Below, in pieces: positions 8,642 to 18,802 of a DNA stretch of 64,000 nt; position 1 is the first letter of the stretch, and each line of letters opens with the position of its first letter. This DNA comes from Sugiyamaella lignohabitans (taxonomy: Eukaryota; Ascomycota; Dipodascomycetes; Dipodascales; Trichomonascaceae). The stretch is taken from NCBI RefSeq assembly GCF_001640025.1, contig NC_031672.1:4402001-4466000 (forward strand), written 5' to 3'. The notes beneath the pieces are model-generated. The model saw nothing but the letters and a program-made list of their open reading frames with translations, was not told the DNA's origin and did no database searches. A program made the position numbers and the translations under genes.

Positions 8642-10120
8642 ATGTCGGACTTCGCGTTAACAGTTTTGGCTACCCTGAATAAGGGTCCTGTTACTGATTC
8701 TAGGGAAACCTTCCCAGGAATCGACTCTCAGGTCGTTCAGGGTGCAGTCACTTCTTTGGCTGCTAGAAATATGGTTACTTTCAAGCAAATTGAGAAAGAG
8801 CTGTGGGCTCCTACTGCCGAGGGTGAAGACATTATCGCCAATGGGTCACATGAAATTCGTCTTTATGATGAAGTTATCAAGTCTTTAGAAGGTTTAAAGA
8901 TTGCCGATGTTGCCAAAGTTCTAGGACCAAGTGGCAAGGTCGGTCAACAACGAGCTTTCAAGAACGGCTGGGTCAAGAAAGACGGCGATAAATTAGTCAA
9001 GGGAGTTGATGAAGCCCCTGTCGATGTCACTAAGGACCAATTAACCACTATCAAAAGTACTGGTACTTTAGACGATGCCAAGGAGCTCAATGAATTAAAA
9101 AAGCGTAAACTAGTGACCAAGACCAAACTTGTATCGTATTCCATTGAAAAGGGACCTGAGTTTGCACTTGAAATCAAGAAATTAGATACCGACTTGACTA
9201 TTGAAATGCTACAATCAGGAACTTGGAAGACGTCCGAGTTCAAGCCATATAACTTTTCTGCCGAAGGTATCAACACCAATGGTGGAGCATTCCATCCACT
9301 TAACAAGGTGCGTGAAGAATTCCGACAAATCTTCTTCTCCATGGGATTCACTGAAATGCCCACTAATCAGTATGTTGAGAGTGGATTCTGGAACTTCGAT
9401 ACCTTGTATGTTCCTCAACAACATCCTGCCAGAGATTTGCAAGATACTTTCTACTTGAAAGATCCTGTCAAGGCCCTTGAGCCTGAAGACAAGACTTACT
9501 GGAGTCATGTTCGTAAAGTTCATGAGGAAGGTGAGTTTGGTTCGATTGGTTACAGATATCCATGGAAGCCCGAGGAGGCCACCAAACTTGTTCTACGTAC
9601 CCACACGACCTCTGTTTCTGCTGCCATGTTACACAAGTTAGCCAAGAACCCTGGACCTGCCAGATATTTCAGTATTGACAAAGTGTTCCGTAACGAGGCC
9701 GTCGATGCTACCCATTTAGCCGAGTTCCACCAAGTCGAAGGTGTTATTGCCGATTATAACCTGACTCTTGGCGATTTGATTGGATTCATGGAACGCTACT
9801 TCTCCAAGATGGGAGTCAACCAGATCAGATTCAAGCCTGCATACAACCCCTACACCGAGCCCAGTATGGAGATTTTCGGATACCACGAGGGACTCGGCAA
9901 ATGGGTCGAGGTCGGCAACTCGGGCATGTTCCGTCCCGAGATGCTCGAGTCCATGGGTCTACCCAAAGACCTACGTGTCCACGGATTCGGTCTCAGTTTA
10001 GAGCGTCCCACCATGATCAAGTACGCCGTCAGCAACATCCGTGAGCTGCTCGGTCACAAGGTCAGTCTCGACTTCATCGAGAACAACCCTGCCGTCAGAT
10101 TCGAAGAAGCATTAGTTTAG
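8642..10120 (+). CDS. FRS2: Phenylalanyl-tRNA synthetase alpha subunit, cytosolic
   Basis: 492 aa, ATG at 8642; S. cerevisiae Frs2 is 503 aa. It is the catalytic subunit of the cytosolic alpha2-beta2 enzyme that charges tRNA-Phe. Visible features: an N-terminal winged-helix-like tRNA-binding region (1-150), then the class II core with motif 2 (YFSIDKVFRNE...HLAEFHQVEG) and motif 3 (GFGLSLERPTMIKY, about 447-460). There is no transit peptide, which excludes the mitochondrial enzyme. The third-base GC content rises in the last 100 codons. A single GC-rich module in sense orientation starts 43 bp after the stop. Confidence 0.97.
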   Translation: MSDFALTVLATLNKGPVTDSRETFPGIDSQVVQGAVTSLAARNMVTFKQIEKELWAPTAEGEDIIANGSHEIRLYDEVIKSLEGLKIADVAKVLGPSGKVGQQRAFKNGWVKKDGDKLVKGVDEAPVDVTKDQLTTIKSTGTLDDAKELNELKKRKLVTKTKLVSYSIEKGPEFALEIKKLDTDLTIEMLQSGTWKTSEFKPYNFSAEGINTNGGAFHPLNKVREEFRQIFFSMGFTEMPTNQYVESGFWNFDTLYVPQQHPARDLQDTFYLKDPVKALEPEDKTYWSHVRKVHEEGEFGSIGYRYPWKPEEATKLVLRTHTTSVSAAMLHKLAKNPGPARYFSIDKVFRNEAVDATHLAEFHQVEGVIADYNLTLGDLIGFMERYFSKMGVNQIRFKPAYNPYTEPSMEIFGYHEGLGKWVEVGNSGMFRPEMLESMGLPKDLRVHGFGLSLERPTMIKYAVSNIRELLGHKVSLDFIENNPAVRFEEALV

Positions 10121-10162
10121 ACCCACAATACATTAATACTAGACTCACATCGACGGGGACCA

Positions 10163-10224
10163 TGCCTCCGGCGGCTGGGGCTTCGCCCCAGACCCTGCTG
10201 CTCCTCTCGCTTCGCTCGAGTCGA
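10163..10224 (+). repeat. GC-rich hairpin element, single left module
   Basis: Left module with loop TTC (CTGGGGC-TTC-GCCCCAG) and inner CTCGCTTCGCTCGAG. It is in sense orientation, 43 bp after the FRS2 stop. Confidence 0.88.
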
Positions 10225-10262
10225 GATCTGGACCCTGCGTCGGACCCTGCATCCGACCACTG

Positions 10263-10397
10263 TGCCTCCGGCGGCTGGGGCGCTGCCCCAGACCCCGTGG
10301 CTCCTGCTTCGCAGGAGAGTACCGGGACCCCCACGCCCGACTCGAGCGCAGCGAGAGGAGCAGCGGGGTCTGGGGCGGAGCCCCAGCCGCCGGAGGC
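10263..10397. repeat. GC-rich hairpin element, inverted pair
   Basis: A 135-bp pair immediately downstream of the single module, giving three modules in a row. The left inner hairpin is CTCCTGCTTCGCAGGAG and the right is CTCGAGCGCAGCGAGAG. Confidence 0.9.
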
Positions 10398-10944
10398 GCT
10401 GGACCCTGCATGGCTCGCAGGGTGGATCGTGGGCTGAGATCTAATAAAGTTAGTTTGGGACACGGGACTGTGGCGGGGCAAGGGGTGAGCGAGTCCCCTG
10501 CCGCGAAACCCACTCAGCCCCGTGGACACGGATGCTACTGCCGCAAGTTGGGGGGGCGCTGAGTTACAGGGGAATTGCTGCGGTGCCGGCGTGTTTGCTT
10601 GCTGTAAAACTTTATTGCCCCCAAAAACGCTTTCTTCAGGAGCAGTCCATTGCTTCAGAAAGGAGGGCCCTAACCCGATCGTTTTTGAAAGCCACCCCCA
10701 TGTTCCCCCAAACGCAGCATGCTAATAAACGACGCAGTATCGTACATTTCAATTGTCGTTTGTCATGCATGACCCGGGTTGGTTTTTTTTTTGTGTGTCT
10801 TACTTCGGCAGGGCACAGCAGCAGCCAGCCACCCACTGTAGGCCGGTGCCCTAACCCCGAAAACAACTATGTATAACAGTGATCCTGCGTCAACCTGTGT
10901 TTGTGCTGCTCCTTATTCACATCCGGTTTTTTGGTTGCTACTGT

Positions 10945-10953
10945 TATATATAA
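10945..10953 (+). promoter_or_regulatory. TATA-like box of PMP3
   Basis: TATATATAA, 79 bp before the PMP3 ATG. The position and sequence suit a TATA-dependent promoter, but no start site can be seen directly. Confidence 0.4.
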
Positions 10954-11031
10954 GGAGATCGTGTTCAATTGACGTTTTCTCTCTTGAAATATTTTTGACA
11001 ACAAATCATTCAAATAAACTAATAGTTCACA

Positions 11032-11885
11032 ATGGTTAATTCTTCTGATATTGTTAAGATTGCTCTTGGTAAGTTGGGTGGTGGCGTTTGTTTGCGGGGG
11101 TCGGATTTTTCGGTGCGAGGCGCAATTGAGGGGTAGATATGGAGAGTTTTTTTGTTGTTGGATTGTTGGGCGAATTTTTGAGAATTACATTGAAACGAAG
11201 TTACAAATGAGTAATGAGTGAAGAGATGTTAGTTGGACGATGAAAGTTCGATGAAGAAGGTTTGATGGAGCAGGGTCTGGTGGGTGTGAGAGCGTGTGGT
11301 TGAATGGGTCGATAACCAGCAAATTCAAGTGCCGTACGAGTGAACTCGTAAACGACCAAGTTCCAATATTTTCTATCGAATAACGCCATGAGATAGCCGA
11401 AACAGCTTTCTAATTGCTAGTTTGTTAGATAGACTGTTGGACATAGCCACAGTATAAGAGAATCGAGAATAGAAGCCAACCAGCCTCTTTTTCAACTCTG
11501 CACTGCTACTTCTCGAAGACCAATTGTTGATAGAACTGCGAATCGTGTCTTCTGTCATGTCTTCTATATCTTTTGAAGAAACTCAATGGCTCGTTTAGCT
11601 CTTTGTTTTGTCGATAAATCTTCATCTCTTTCAGTATCACCCATTTCCCTCCCTGTATTGCTTTGCTCTTCAATCTGTTACCCATTACCTCATCAATTAA
11701 TTTTGAAATCCTTTAGTATTAACGTAGTACCAATTCTAACACTCACAGCTCTTATTGTCCCTCCTGTTGCCGTCTTCATGGAGAGAGGATGTGGTATTGA
11801 ATTGCTTATCAACGTCATCCTCTGTTGTTTCGCCTGGTTCCCAGGAATGATTCATGCGTTGTATGTGGTATTCAGCACTAGATAG
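11032..11885 (+). CDS. PMP3: Pmp3-type plasma membrane proteolipid (spliced)
   Basis: Exons 11032-11068 and 11749-11885 join to 57 aa; S. cerevisiae Pmp3 is 55 aa. Exon 1 is MVNSSDIVKIAL plus one base, before GTAAGT. The acceptor is CTAAC-actcacAG. The protein has two hydrophobic segments around the family signature ERGCG (VPPVAVFMERGCGIELLINV), then FPGMIHALYVVF. Known relatives are small stress-induced membrane proteins that limit excess cation uptake and affect plasma-membrane potential. The 680-nt intron is nearly four times the coding length. Reading exon 2 alone upstream gives a non-homologous N-terminus, which supports the splice. Confidence 0.93.
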
Positions 11886-12477
11886 TTTGCTGCTTCTAAT
11901 CCCGGCATTGTCATGACCTCCACTACCTCTTGTACCAGTTCTCCCCAGGCAACGACTGGATCTTATTTTTCTTTCCCCTTACAATGCCTGTTGTACTTGC
12001 TATCACTATGTTGTTCATCTTGTTTACTATATAATTAATAGCTATAAGCTTTTTTATTTTTACTGAGAGTCTGCTGCTGACTGGGTTTTGCCTGGATCAT
12101 TAGCGATAAAATAAGCATCGTTCGGTGAAACAATCCCCCGTCAAGCTGTATTAGGCCGTGCGGACGTGCGAGTGTCATGATTCGTCCATGTGGACTATCG
12201 CAAGACTACCTCCTTGACTCCTCTGTACAGTACTCTATTGACCAAATGTTATTCATGACGAACAACATTGATCTCGATAGCAACAGTTGAGTCCTGCAGA
12301 CATGGATATGCCAAAAAAAAAAGGGTGAGCTACAACACCTTCTGTTCACGCCTGGTCTCCCACGGCATTACTGATCAAGGCTCTTCAAGGCTTAAATAGG
12401 ATTGATCGGACGGGAAATCTTGCACTACTTGAGATGTGGTCGTAGCTGACGAGGTTCTTTACAGACTGGATAGGTTC

Positions 12478-12532
12478 TGCCTCCGGCGGCTGGGGCTCCG
12501 CCCCAGACCTCGTAGCTCCTGCTTCGCAGGAG
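12478..12532 (+). repeat. GC-rich hairpin element, single left module
   Basis: Left module, CTGGGGC-TCC-GCCCCAG then CTCCTGCTTCGCAGGAG, followed by GGATCG in place of the usual centre. It is the lone copy in this stretch and lies 593 bp after the PMP3 stop. Confidence 0.85.
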
Positions 12533-13666
12533 ATGGCTAGGATCGTGGGCCCGGGTGAATTAACTCAATTCAGCGGTGGAAGTGATGGCGAAGTGCTTAG
12601 AAGCTACTAGATAGTATAATGTGCCAAATATTCAAGGTTTCTCATCAATAAAGTCTTTGGCAGAATTCTCGTCCTAGTCATGTTCGATTGAGCTGATCTG
12701 TCGAAGGTGTACCAGGATTTCGAGACTTCACAAAGTTGCCGATTATTACTGGAGAGTGGTAGTCGGTGACACTGAACATAGATCAAATCTAATGCGAATA
12801 TGAGTGGTTTGTTTTAGGTCAAGTCAAGTGAAAACTTTAAACAAGATTTATTCATTCAGTCGAGTGAGATGTGTTCTTGAACATCTGTACGCATACTGAG
12901 CATCAGAGCACTTCCATGTGCCCTAAGCTCAAAAGAGCTGGCAGATGTATCTGATGTTCTTTCACACTTAGGAAGAAAGCGTTAGTCGAATGGACTATGA
13001 AAGTCGAGAAGGAATCAGATCACGAGTGGTTGGCACCTTGGTTTCAGGTAGAACTTCAACAGCTTTAAAAAATAAGTCTTTCACAAAGCAAAAAGTCGCT
13101 AGCCAGTCTTTTTCGACTCTTGAATGTTATTGATAAGTAGGATGGATAAATACTCAGAATCGAATTTTCGTAAGGCATGGATCACATATTAAATGAGCCA
13201 AGAGTACCACCTCTAGCGGAGGGAACACCTAACTTCAAACTGATAATCAAGACTGGATTTCTTATCGAAGTTCTTATCGAGATTCCTAAATGTTGAACAT
13301 GACATGAACTCAAAAATTGTAAGAAAGACATGTTGGCTTTAAAGCTGAATATTTGGACACACAGTTCGTGCATGCTTTAAGTCGAAACCTTCTCAGTTGT
13401 ATATCCTAGCTATGAAATGGCAGAACTGACTGTCAATGGAGGGTCTTTTCTTTTCTTCCCTCCTATTAGTCAAGTTAGTATCTCTTAAAATCACCTCTTA
13501 TGAAAAATATTGCACAAGACAATCCATTTCTAGCTTCGTCTGCGTTCGCGAGAACTATCCGTCAGATTATCGCCAGAGTCAGATTTTGGAGCCGCTTAAA
13601 GACTGCTTATTATCATTGCTGGTCCACAAAACATTTGCCAAAAGTCGAACTCGAGACAGGGGGTCC

Positions 13667-14058
13667 TGCCTCCGGCGGCTGGGGCTCCGCCCCAGACCCC
13701 GCTGCTCCTCTCGCTCCGCTCGAGTCGATCCCCCCAGAATTACCTGGGGTTTGTCCGGAGGTGCCCCTGGAGGTAGTCTTCCCCACCTGTGTACTTTGCA
13801 GAAACCGAATGATCGAGACTGAAATTCCAATCACAAGAATTCTGGAAATAAACCTGAGTGCCAGTTTGCGACAGTTGCGAACCAGATCAGGCCACCAGAT
13901 GTTCAACGAGACCAAACTGAACCCAAGAAACAACAGAGACTCTGCTCTCGAACTCACTCCCCTCTCTGACTCGAGCTACTGGCATCGCCGACGCAACGAC
14001 TCGAGCGAAGCGAGAGGAGCAACCAGGGTCTGGGGCGGAGCCCCAGCCGCCGGAGGCA
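13667..14058. repeat. Widely spaced inverted pair of GC-rich modules
   Basis: Left module at 13667-13728 (inner CTCGCTCCGCTCGAG) and right module at 13996-14058 (inner CTCGAGCGAAGCGAG). They are separated by about 267 bp of unrelated DNA instead of the usual 20-25 bp. Either two independent half-copies or one element with inserted cargo. Confidence 0.85.
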
Positions 14059-14575
14059 GGTGAGTCCCCCTGAATCTACGGAATCTAAGGATCGGCGGTG
14101 CTTATCTTGAACAAGGTTGCAGCTAACGCAAGATAGATGCGCGGGGGCGGGAATTCAGGGGCGATCGAAATGAGGCACTTTTTGACGATGTTCGCGAACG
14201 GTGATTTGTGCACGCCAGTGAACAGATGATTGAGGATGATGGCGGGGACTGCTTTGGTGGATGGGTTACCACGGCGAGCAGTCGTGCGTCAATTTGGGCT
14301 TGCATTTAGTTGCATACATGGATATATATTTTGAGGTGTCGGTCAACTGGAGAATGTCTATCATTAGACGCTGCTTCAGCATCGACACAGGGGAAAAGTT
14401 AACTATTGATTTAACAGGTTTGGCTAGATTTATACACATTTTGGAGACAGTTATTTAGTCACATTGGTATTTCATTTCTTTTTTTTGGTGATATTCTATT
14501 TGACTAGGACGAGACGGGCCTTGACTGGGTTTGAGGCACGCCAGAAACTGGAGGTCAGTCAGATTCAACAGGAGA

Positions 14576-15931
14576 ATGGGATGTGTTCCAAGTAGCCAGG
14601 GCAATCTGGGGGGTCGAAATAAGTATGGCACGAGGAGAACGAGAGCCCGGGATAGGCATATTGACACGGCCATGACAACCTTGAAGAAGAAGTCCGAGAT
14701 GGTCAAGATTCTGTTACTAGGAGCAGGCGAGTCAGGTAAATCCACAGTATTGAAACAGATGCGATTGATTCATGGTACAGGGTTCACGAGTTTTGAACGG
14801 ATCCAGTATTCGAAAGTGATCTGGTCTGACACGGTGCAGTCAATGAGAACAATGCTGCAACAAGCGGATATTCTAGGGATTCCACTCGACTGTAATGATA
14901 CATCGTCGAAACTGTATAAAAGCAAACAGGTGCTGCTAGCAACTGATGAGTGGGATATCATGAAGAAAGAGTTCAGTCCTGAAGCAAAGAGGTTTCTTAG
15001 TGATTATACTGTAGATATGGGACCGACTGTGACTATTCAAACAGCCATGAACATGAATCACATGAATCACATGGACACAGAAGACGATGATGTTTCAGGC
15101 ACGAGTAATGGAATTGGTATGATCGCATCAAATAATGACAACGGCCATGATGATGACGAGGACGACGAAGAAGTCAGTGAAACCACTGCTATGCTTCCTG
15201 CACCACCTCCACTTCCCAGTCGACTGGAGGTCGCACAAGCTATACACGATCTATGGACACAGGATGTCGGGATTCGAAGGGTGTATCAGAATGCACATAT
15301 GTTCCAGATGGAAGTGAACGCTAAACATTATTTCGAGCAGGTGTTTGATTTCGCCAATCCGCAGTATAAAGCAACTGATACAGACATTCTCGTTGGCCGG
15401 ATCAAGACCACGGGAATTTTTCAAATGCAGTTTAAAGTGAAAGGCACTCCATTACGGATGTTTGATGTAGGAGGTCAGCGGAGTGAGAGACGCAAATGGG
15501 TTCACTGTTTTGATAATGTCACTGCCGTCTTATTTGTAGCAGCAGTATCTGAATACGACGAAGTGCTATTTGAAGACGATGAGGTCAACCGAATGCAAGA
15601 AACACTCGACTTGTTTGAACAAATCTGTGACACCAGATGGTTCCGCGACACACCGATCATATTATTTCTAAACAAAATGGACATTCTGCGCACCAAACTC
15701 AAACGGTCTCTCTTCACAGACTACCAACCAGCGTACCCTGGCGACCCACTCAACCCAGACCAAGTGTGTTCATACATGGAACGAATCTTCCTGTCCAAGA
15801 ACAAATACCCCGGCCGGCCAATCTACGTGCACCGCACCTGTGCCACCGACACCAAATCCATGGCCTTCGTCATGGCCGCCGTCACCGACATGGTCTTCCA
15901 AAAGAACCTCACCTGGTCGGGTGTCATCTAA
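14576..15931 (+). CDS. GPA1: Heterotrimeric G-protein alpha subunit, Gpa1 type
   Basis: 451 aa. The start ATG at 14576 gives MGCVPSS, a dual N-myristoylation (G2) and palmitoylation (C3) signal; the frame extends upstream only without ATG. GTPase motifs: GAGESGKST 49-57, switch I RIKTTG 275-280, DVGGQ 297-301 (catalytic Q301), NKMD 366-369, TCAT 421-424. The MGC start and the block IWSDTVQSM...LGIPLDC resemble S. cerevisiae Gpa1 rather than Gpa2. An insert of about 65 residues (about 150-215; Met/His- and Asp/Glu-rich) sits in the helical domain, where Gpa1 also has an insert of different sequence. It likely couples a GPCR to Gbeta-gamma at the plasma membrane. A GC-rich pair starts 44 bp after the stop. 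Confidence 0.93.
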   Translation: MGCVPSSQGNLGGRNKYGTRRTRARDRHIDTAMTTLKKKSEMVKILLLGAGESGKSTVLKQMRLIHGTGFTSFERIQYSKVIWSDTVQSMRTMLQQADILGIPLDCNDTSSKLYKSKQVLLATDEWDIMKKEFSPEAKRFLSDYTVDMGPTVTIQTAMNMNHMNHMDTEDDDVSGTSNGIGMIASNNDNGHDDDEDDEEVSETTAMLPAPPPLPSRLEVAQAIHDLWTQDVGIRRVYQNAHMFQMEVNAKHYFEQVFDFANPQYKATDTDILVGRIKTTGIFQMQFKVKGTPLRMFDVGGQRSERRKWVHCFDNVTAVLFVAAVSEYDEVLFEDDEVNRMQETLDLFEQICDTRWFRDTPIILFLNKMDILRTKLKRSLFTDYQPAYPGDPLNPDQVCSYMERIFLSKNKYPGRPIYVHRTCATDTKSMAFVMAAVTDMVFQKNLTWSGVI

Positions 15932-17419
15932 TCTCTCTACTAATACACTAATTCGCTTTCCAGGAGGGGGGCTCTGCCTCCGGCGGCTGGGGCTCCGCCC
16001 CAGACCCTGGTTGCTCCTGCTTCGCAGGAGTTGGCCAGGACCGAACACGGACCGACTCGAGCGCAGCGAGAGGAGCAACCAGGGTCTGGGGCGGAGCCCC
16101 AGCCGCCGGAGGCACACCCCGGTCCCTGAGTATACACCGGAGATAACCGGGCAGGGTGCGGAGAAGGTCGGGCTGTCACATGCAAGAAGCGGGTAGCGGC
16201 GGCTGCGGGGGATAACCGAGCGCTCCCGATGGCCGGTGAGACACGCACGTCAATTTAGCCGGCCAGCAGGGTGACGATAGTGAATAATAATTAGAGACAA
16301 GCGTGCGTTTCGTTTCAATTATGCCTATTTGACATAAGCCAAATAGCGGATCAAGCAGGTGGCCGGCAGGGGATATACAGGAAACTTACAGGACAGTTAC
16401 AGGGCCGATTAACAGCCCGATTATGGGTTACAGTCTGGCGAGTGGAGACCGAGTAATGTTATTTTTGATAGACGGGGTTGGCAACGATAATGACCATTTC
16501 CGCCAGTCTTTGATATGACCGAATGGAAGGGTGGCTCGGTGGGTTGTTTTTCCCTCGGCATTTTTGTTTTGTCGCCTTAGTATGGTGTAATGCCGCCTTG
16601 ACGTTGTAACGGCGTTTTGTTTAGTCCCCACAGCCAGCTGCTGTCTACCCCCACCTTTGTCGATAACGGCCGACCTGATACGGCGCACTACCGACCAGCC
16701 GATTGTGCCAGCACCAGCGGCATATTTTTCCACTTACCCCATAACGTAAGTTATCTCGCAGATTCTGCAAGTACCGATCTGATATGGAACCGTACCGAAA
16801 CGGGGATAGGGGGGTCGGTCCGAAAAGAAATAAAAAAAAGGATAAATATCAGCTAATGGTCGTATTTTCGATATTTTACACGTACCTAATAGAATTTTTT
16901 TTTTGTTCGATCCGATCGTTAAAGTGGTCTTATTAGTTCGTTTTAGTCTTATTAACCATCAGTCCAGACCGTCTGTCTAAATTATCAGTCTTTTGTGAAG
17001 TGAAAGAAAAAGTCTGTTTTGTAAAGTCAGCCAGCCAGCCAGTCACAGATAGAGTGGCATTTTTTGATAGCATTACAAACACATAACCGTCAGTCATTGG
17101 ACATCATAAGAGGTGGCAGGACTGTATTTGAAGAAATAATCGTGACAAAGAATCGTGATAAGACCCAGCCAGTCAAAGAAGCGAGTACCAAGAAGCAAGT
17201 GATTACCGACAAGACGCTCGTCAATAGGAAAAGGTAGAACCATTTAGAAGAACCTGAACCAGTATAGCCGTCTTTTATTTCAGATTGAGCTGGATATCAT
17301 TTTCTAGGACATAGAACAGAAGAGGATAGAAATTTCATTTGTTTTTTTTTGGCAGCCAGCTACTCATTAACTTAAGGAATCTGCACTTTGTATCTTCAGA
17401 GAGACGAAGAGACAGAAAC
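15932..17419. other. GPA1 3' flank and long upstream region of the 136-aa ORF
   Basis: 1.5 kb with one GC-rich pair (15975-16114). The remainder is an AT-rich upstream region with T- and A-runs and a CAGCCAGCCAGCCAG tract (about 17027-17042). No ORF is credible. The length suggests a long promoter or leader for the small downstream ORF. Confidence 0.5.
15975..16114. repeat. GC-rich hairpin element, inverted pair
   Basis: A 140-bp canonical pair 44 bp after the GPA1 stop. Left inner CTCCTGCTTCGCAGGAG, right inner CTCGAGCGCAGCGAGAG, centre with GGACCG. Confidence 0.9.
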
Positions 17420-17830
17420 ATGTCGATGCCTACATCACCAATTCAACCGGTGTCGGTCAAACAAAAGTTCACTACAGACTTTACAAACTACACAGCTCGA
17501 ACACATTGTAACATGCCATCGCGAGTGCCGTCCAACATAGACGTCACGACCACTTCTCCTTCACCGGGTCTATCTGTTTCGCTTGGTTCAAGCTATACAT
17601 TTGACGGACCAGTGTCGCAATTCAACAGCTCAGTAAACCTTCAGAGCCTCAATAAAGGACTGACTGGGCTCGAAAACGATTTTGATTATGACCCGACCTC
17701 GATTCTACCCGGTACCACCACCCCTCGGGAAGGCACCGAGTCCAGTTCCGTGTTCCAGTTTGATATTCTCGCAGAAGCAGCCAAGCGCGCTGAAATGAGT
17801 CTCCTGATCTGTGACTTTGAGACCCTGTAA
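17420..17830 (+). CDS. Hypothetical 136-aa protein, Ser/Thr-rich
   Basis: ATG at 17420 (MSMPTSPIQ...), stop at 17828-17830. The frame is open further upstream but has no earlier ATG. Composition is Ser/Thr/Pro-rich, probably disordered (residues 30-110). It ends with a hydrophobic/amphipathic helix-like tail (FDILAEAAKRAEMSLLICDFETL), which looks like a conserved short motif. There is no signal peptide or membrane segment. I do not recognise it. The long upstream region (about 1.3 kb after the previous repeat) suits a regulated gene. Coding potential is moderate. Confidence 0.5.
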   Translation: MSMPTSPIQPVSVKQKFTTDFTNYTARTHCNMPSRVPSNIDVTTTSPSPGLSVSLGSSYTFDGPVSQFNSSVNLQSLNKGLTGLENDFDYDPTSILPGTTTPREGTESSSVFQFDILAEAAKRAEMSLLICDFETL

Positions 17831-18233
17831 CGGTGTTGACTAGACTGCCGCTATTTTTTATTTCCTATTTATTAGATGTTTAATGACCTCACACTGCTAA
17901 TACTAATATTAATATTATTAATACTGATACGATATTTTATACAAAGTTCATGACAGCCACTTAAACGGTAGTCCACCTAATACAAATAAAAAAAATACAG
18001 GTATTAAATCTGATGTTAAATCTGATATTATTATCAAGTTCATGACATGCTACACGCTAACGATGGTACTCGTACCAATGCTAATAATGATACTGGTATT
18101 ATCAACTACATGGAAACAACAACCAGGTTGCCATGCTGTACTAATACTACCACCAACAATGATATATCTATCGAATTCGTGAAAAAAGTACAACCTAGCG
18201 GCGTAAACTACAAAAGCAAAAAAAGAAGGGATG

Positions 18234-18305
18234 CTCCGCAACTGGGAATCGAACCCAGATCTCCCGCGTGACAGGCGGAGATTCTAGCCATTAAACTATT
18301 GCGGA
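18234..18305 (-). tRNA. tRNA-Asp (anticodon GTC)
   Basis: A 72-nt cloverleaf on the minus strand: acceptor TCCGCAA/TTGCGGA with discriminator G, anticodon loop CTGTCAC, and T arm CTGGG-TTCGATT-CCCAG. There is no intron. It is flanked downstream on the transcribed strand by A/T-rich sequence (TTCTTTTTTTGC), which fits Pol III termination. A GC-rich element pair lies about 190 bp upstream of it. Confidence 0.95.
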
Positions 18306-18494
18306 TGTTATTGGAAAAAAAGTTTCCGCACACTCCAACAGATGGCCCTGCCCCTCCCCCTTCTCCCCCTCCAGACCCTCAATATCGGCTCCAAAACACC
18401 GAATCCGGTGCCTTCTGACTACAACCGACCCTAAAACTGCCCCTAAACGCGCACAGGGGACATATACTCCTGCCGGGAGCTGTAGGGGTGAGTC

Positions 18495-18633
18495 TGCCTC
18501 CGGCGGCTGGGGCTCCGCCCCAGACCCTGGTTGCTCCTGCTTCGCAGGAGATATTGGGACCGGAGACGAAAACGACTCGAGCGGAGCGAGAGGAGCAGCG
18601 GGGTCTGGGGCGGAGCCCCAGCCGCCGGAGGCA
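18495..18633. repeat. GC-rich hairpin element, inverted pair
   Basis: A 139-bp canonical pair. Left inner CTCCTGCTTCGCAGGAG, right inner CTCGAGCGGAGCGAGAG, centre with GGGACCG...GACGAAAA. It lies between tRNA-Asp and CAP1 and is followed by a poly-C run. Confidence 0.9.
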
Positions 18634-18802
18634 GGGTCACCACCCCCCCCCCCCTGAGAACCCCGTTTAAGCACTCGATCTGCGATGCAGAGTGATATCC
18701 CCCAAACAAGCTCATGTCAACACCGGTTCACAAGTCAGCTGCTATCGCATCGCTCGGGTTGGACCTTTTACAGTAGGAAGTATTGATTTCGTCACACCAG
18801 AA

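Larger units (their letters stand above)
10121..11031. other. FRS2-PMP3 intergenic region
   Basis: 911 bp. The proximal 280 bp holds a single GC-rich module and a complete pair. The rest is PMP3 upstream sequence with a T-run near 10785 and a TATA-like box at 10945-10953. Confidence 0.6.
11886..14575. other. 2.7-kb gene-poor region between PMP3 and GPA1
   Basis: No gene was supported. It contains a single GC-rich module (12478) and a widely spaced inverted pair (13667-14058). Between 12540 and 13660 the sequence is AT-rich with only short random frames. The frame running through 13500-14063 depends on the repeat arms being open, and I do not accept it as a gene. The last 450 bp is the presumed GPA1 promoter. 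Confidence 0.55.
17831..18802. other. Intergenic region holding tRNA-Asp and a GC-rich pair
   Basis: An AT-rich tract of TAATATTAATATT type (about 17895-17935) is followed by the tRNA gene (minus strand) and the GC-rich pair. The CAP1 leader follows. A poly-C run of about 12-13 lies at 18642-18655. Confidence 0.55.

Noticed and set aside
13500..14063. 187-codon plus-strand frame spanning the spaced inverted pair
   Set aside because: It depends on both repeat arms. The spacer peptide resembles no family and the start is arbitrary.
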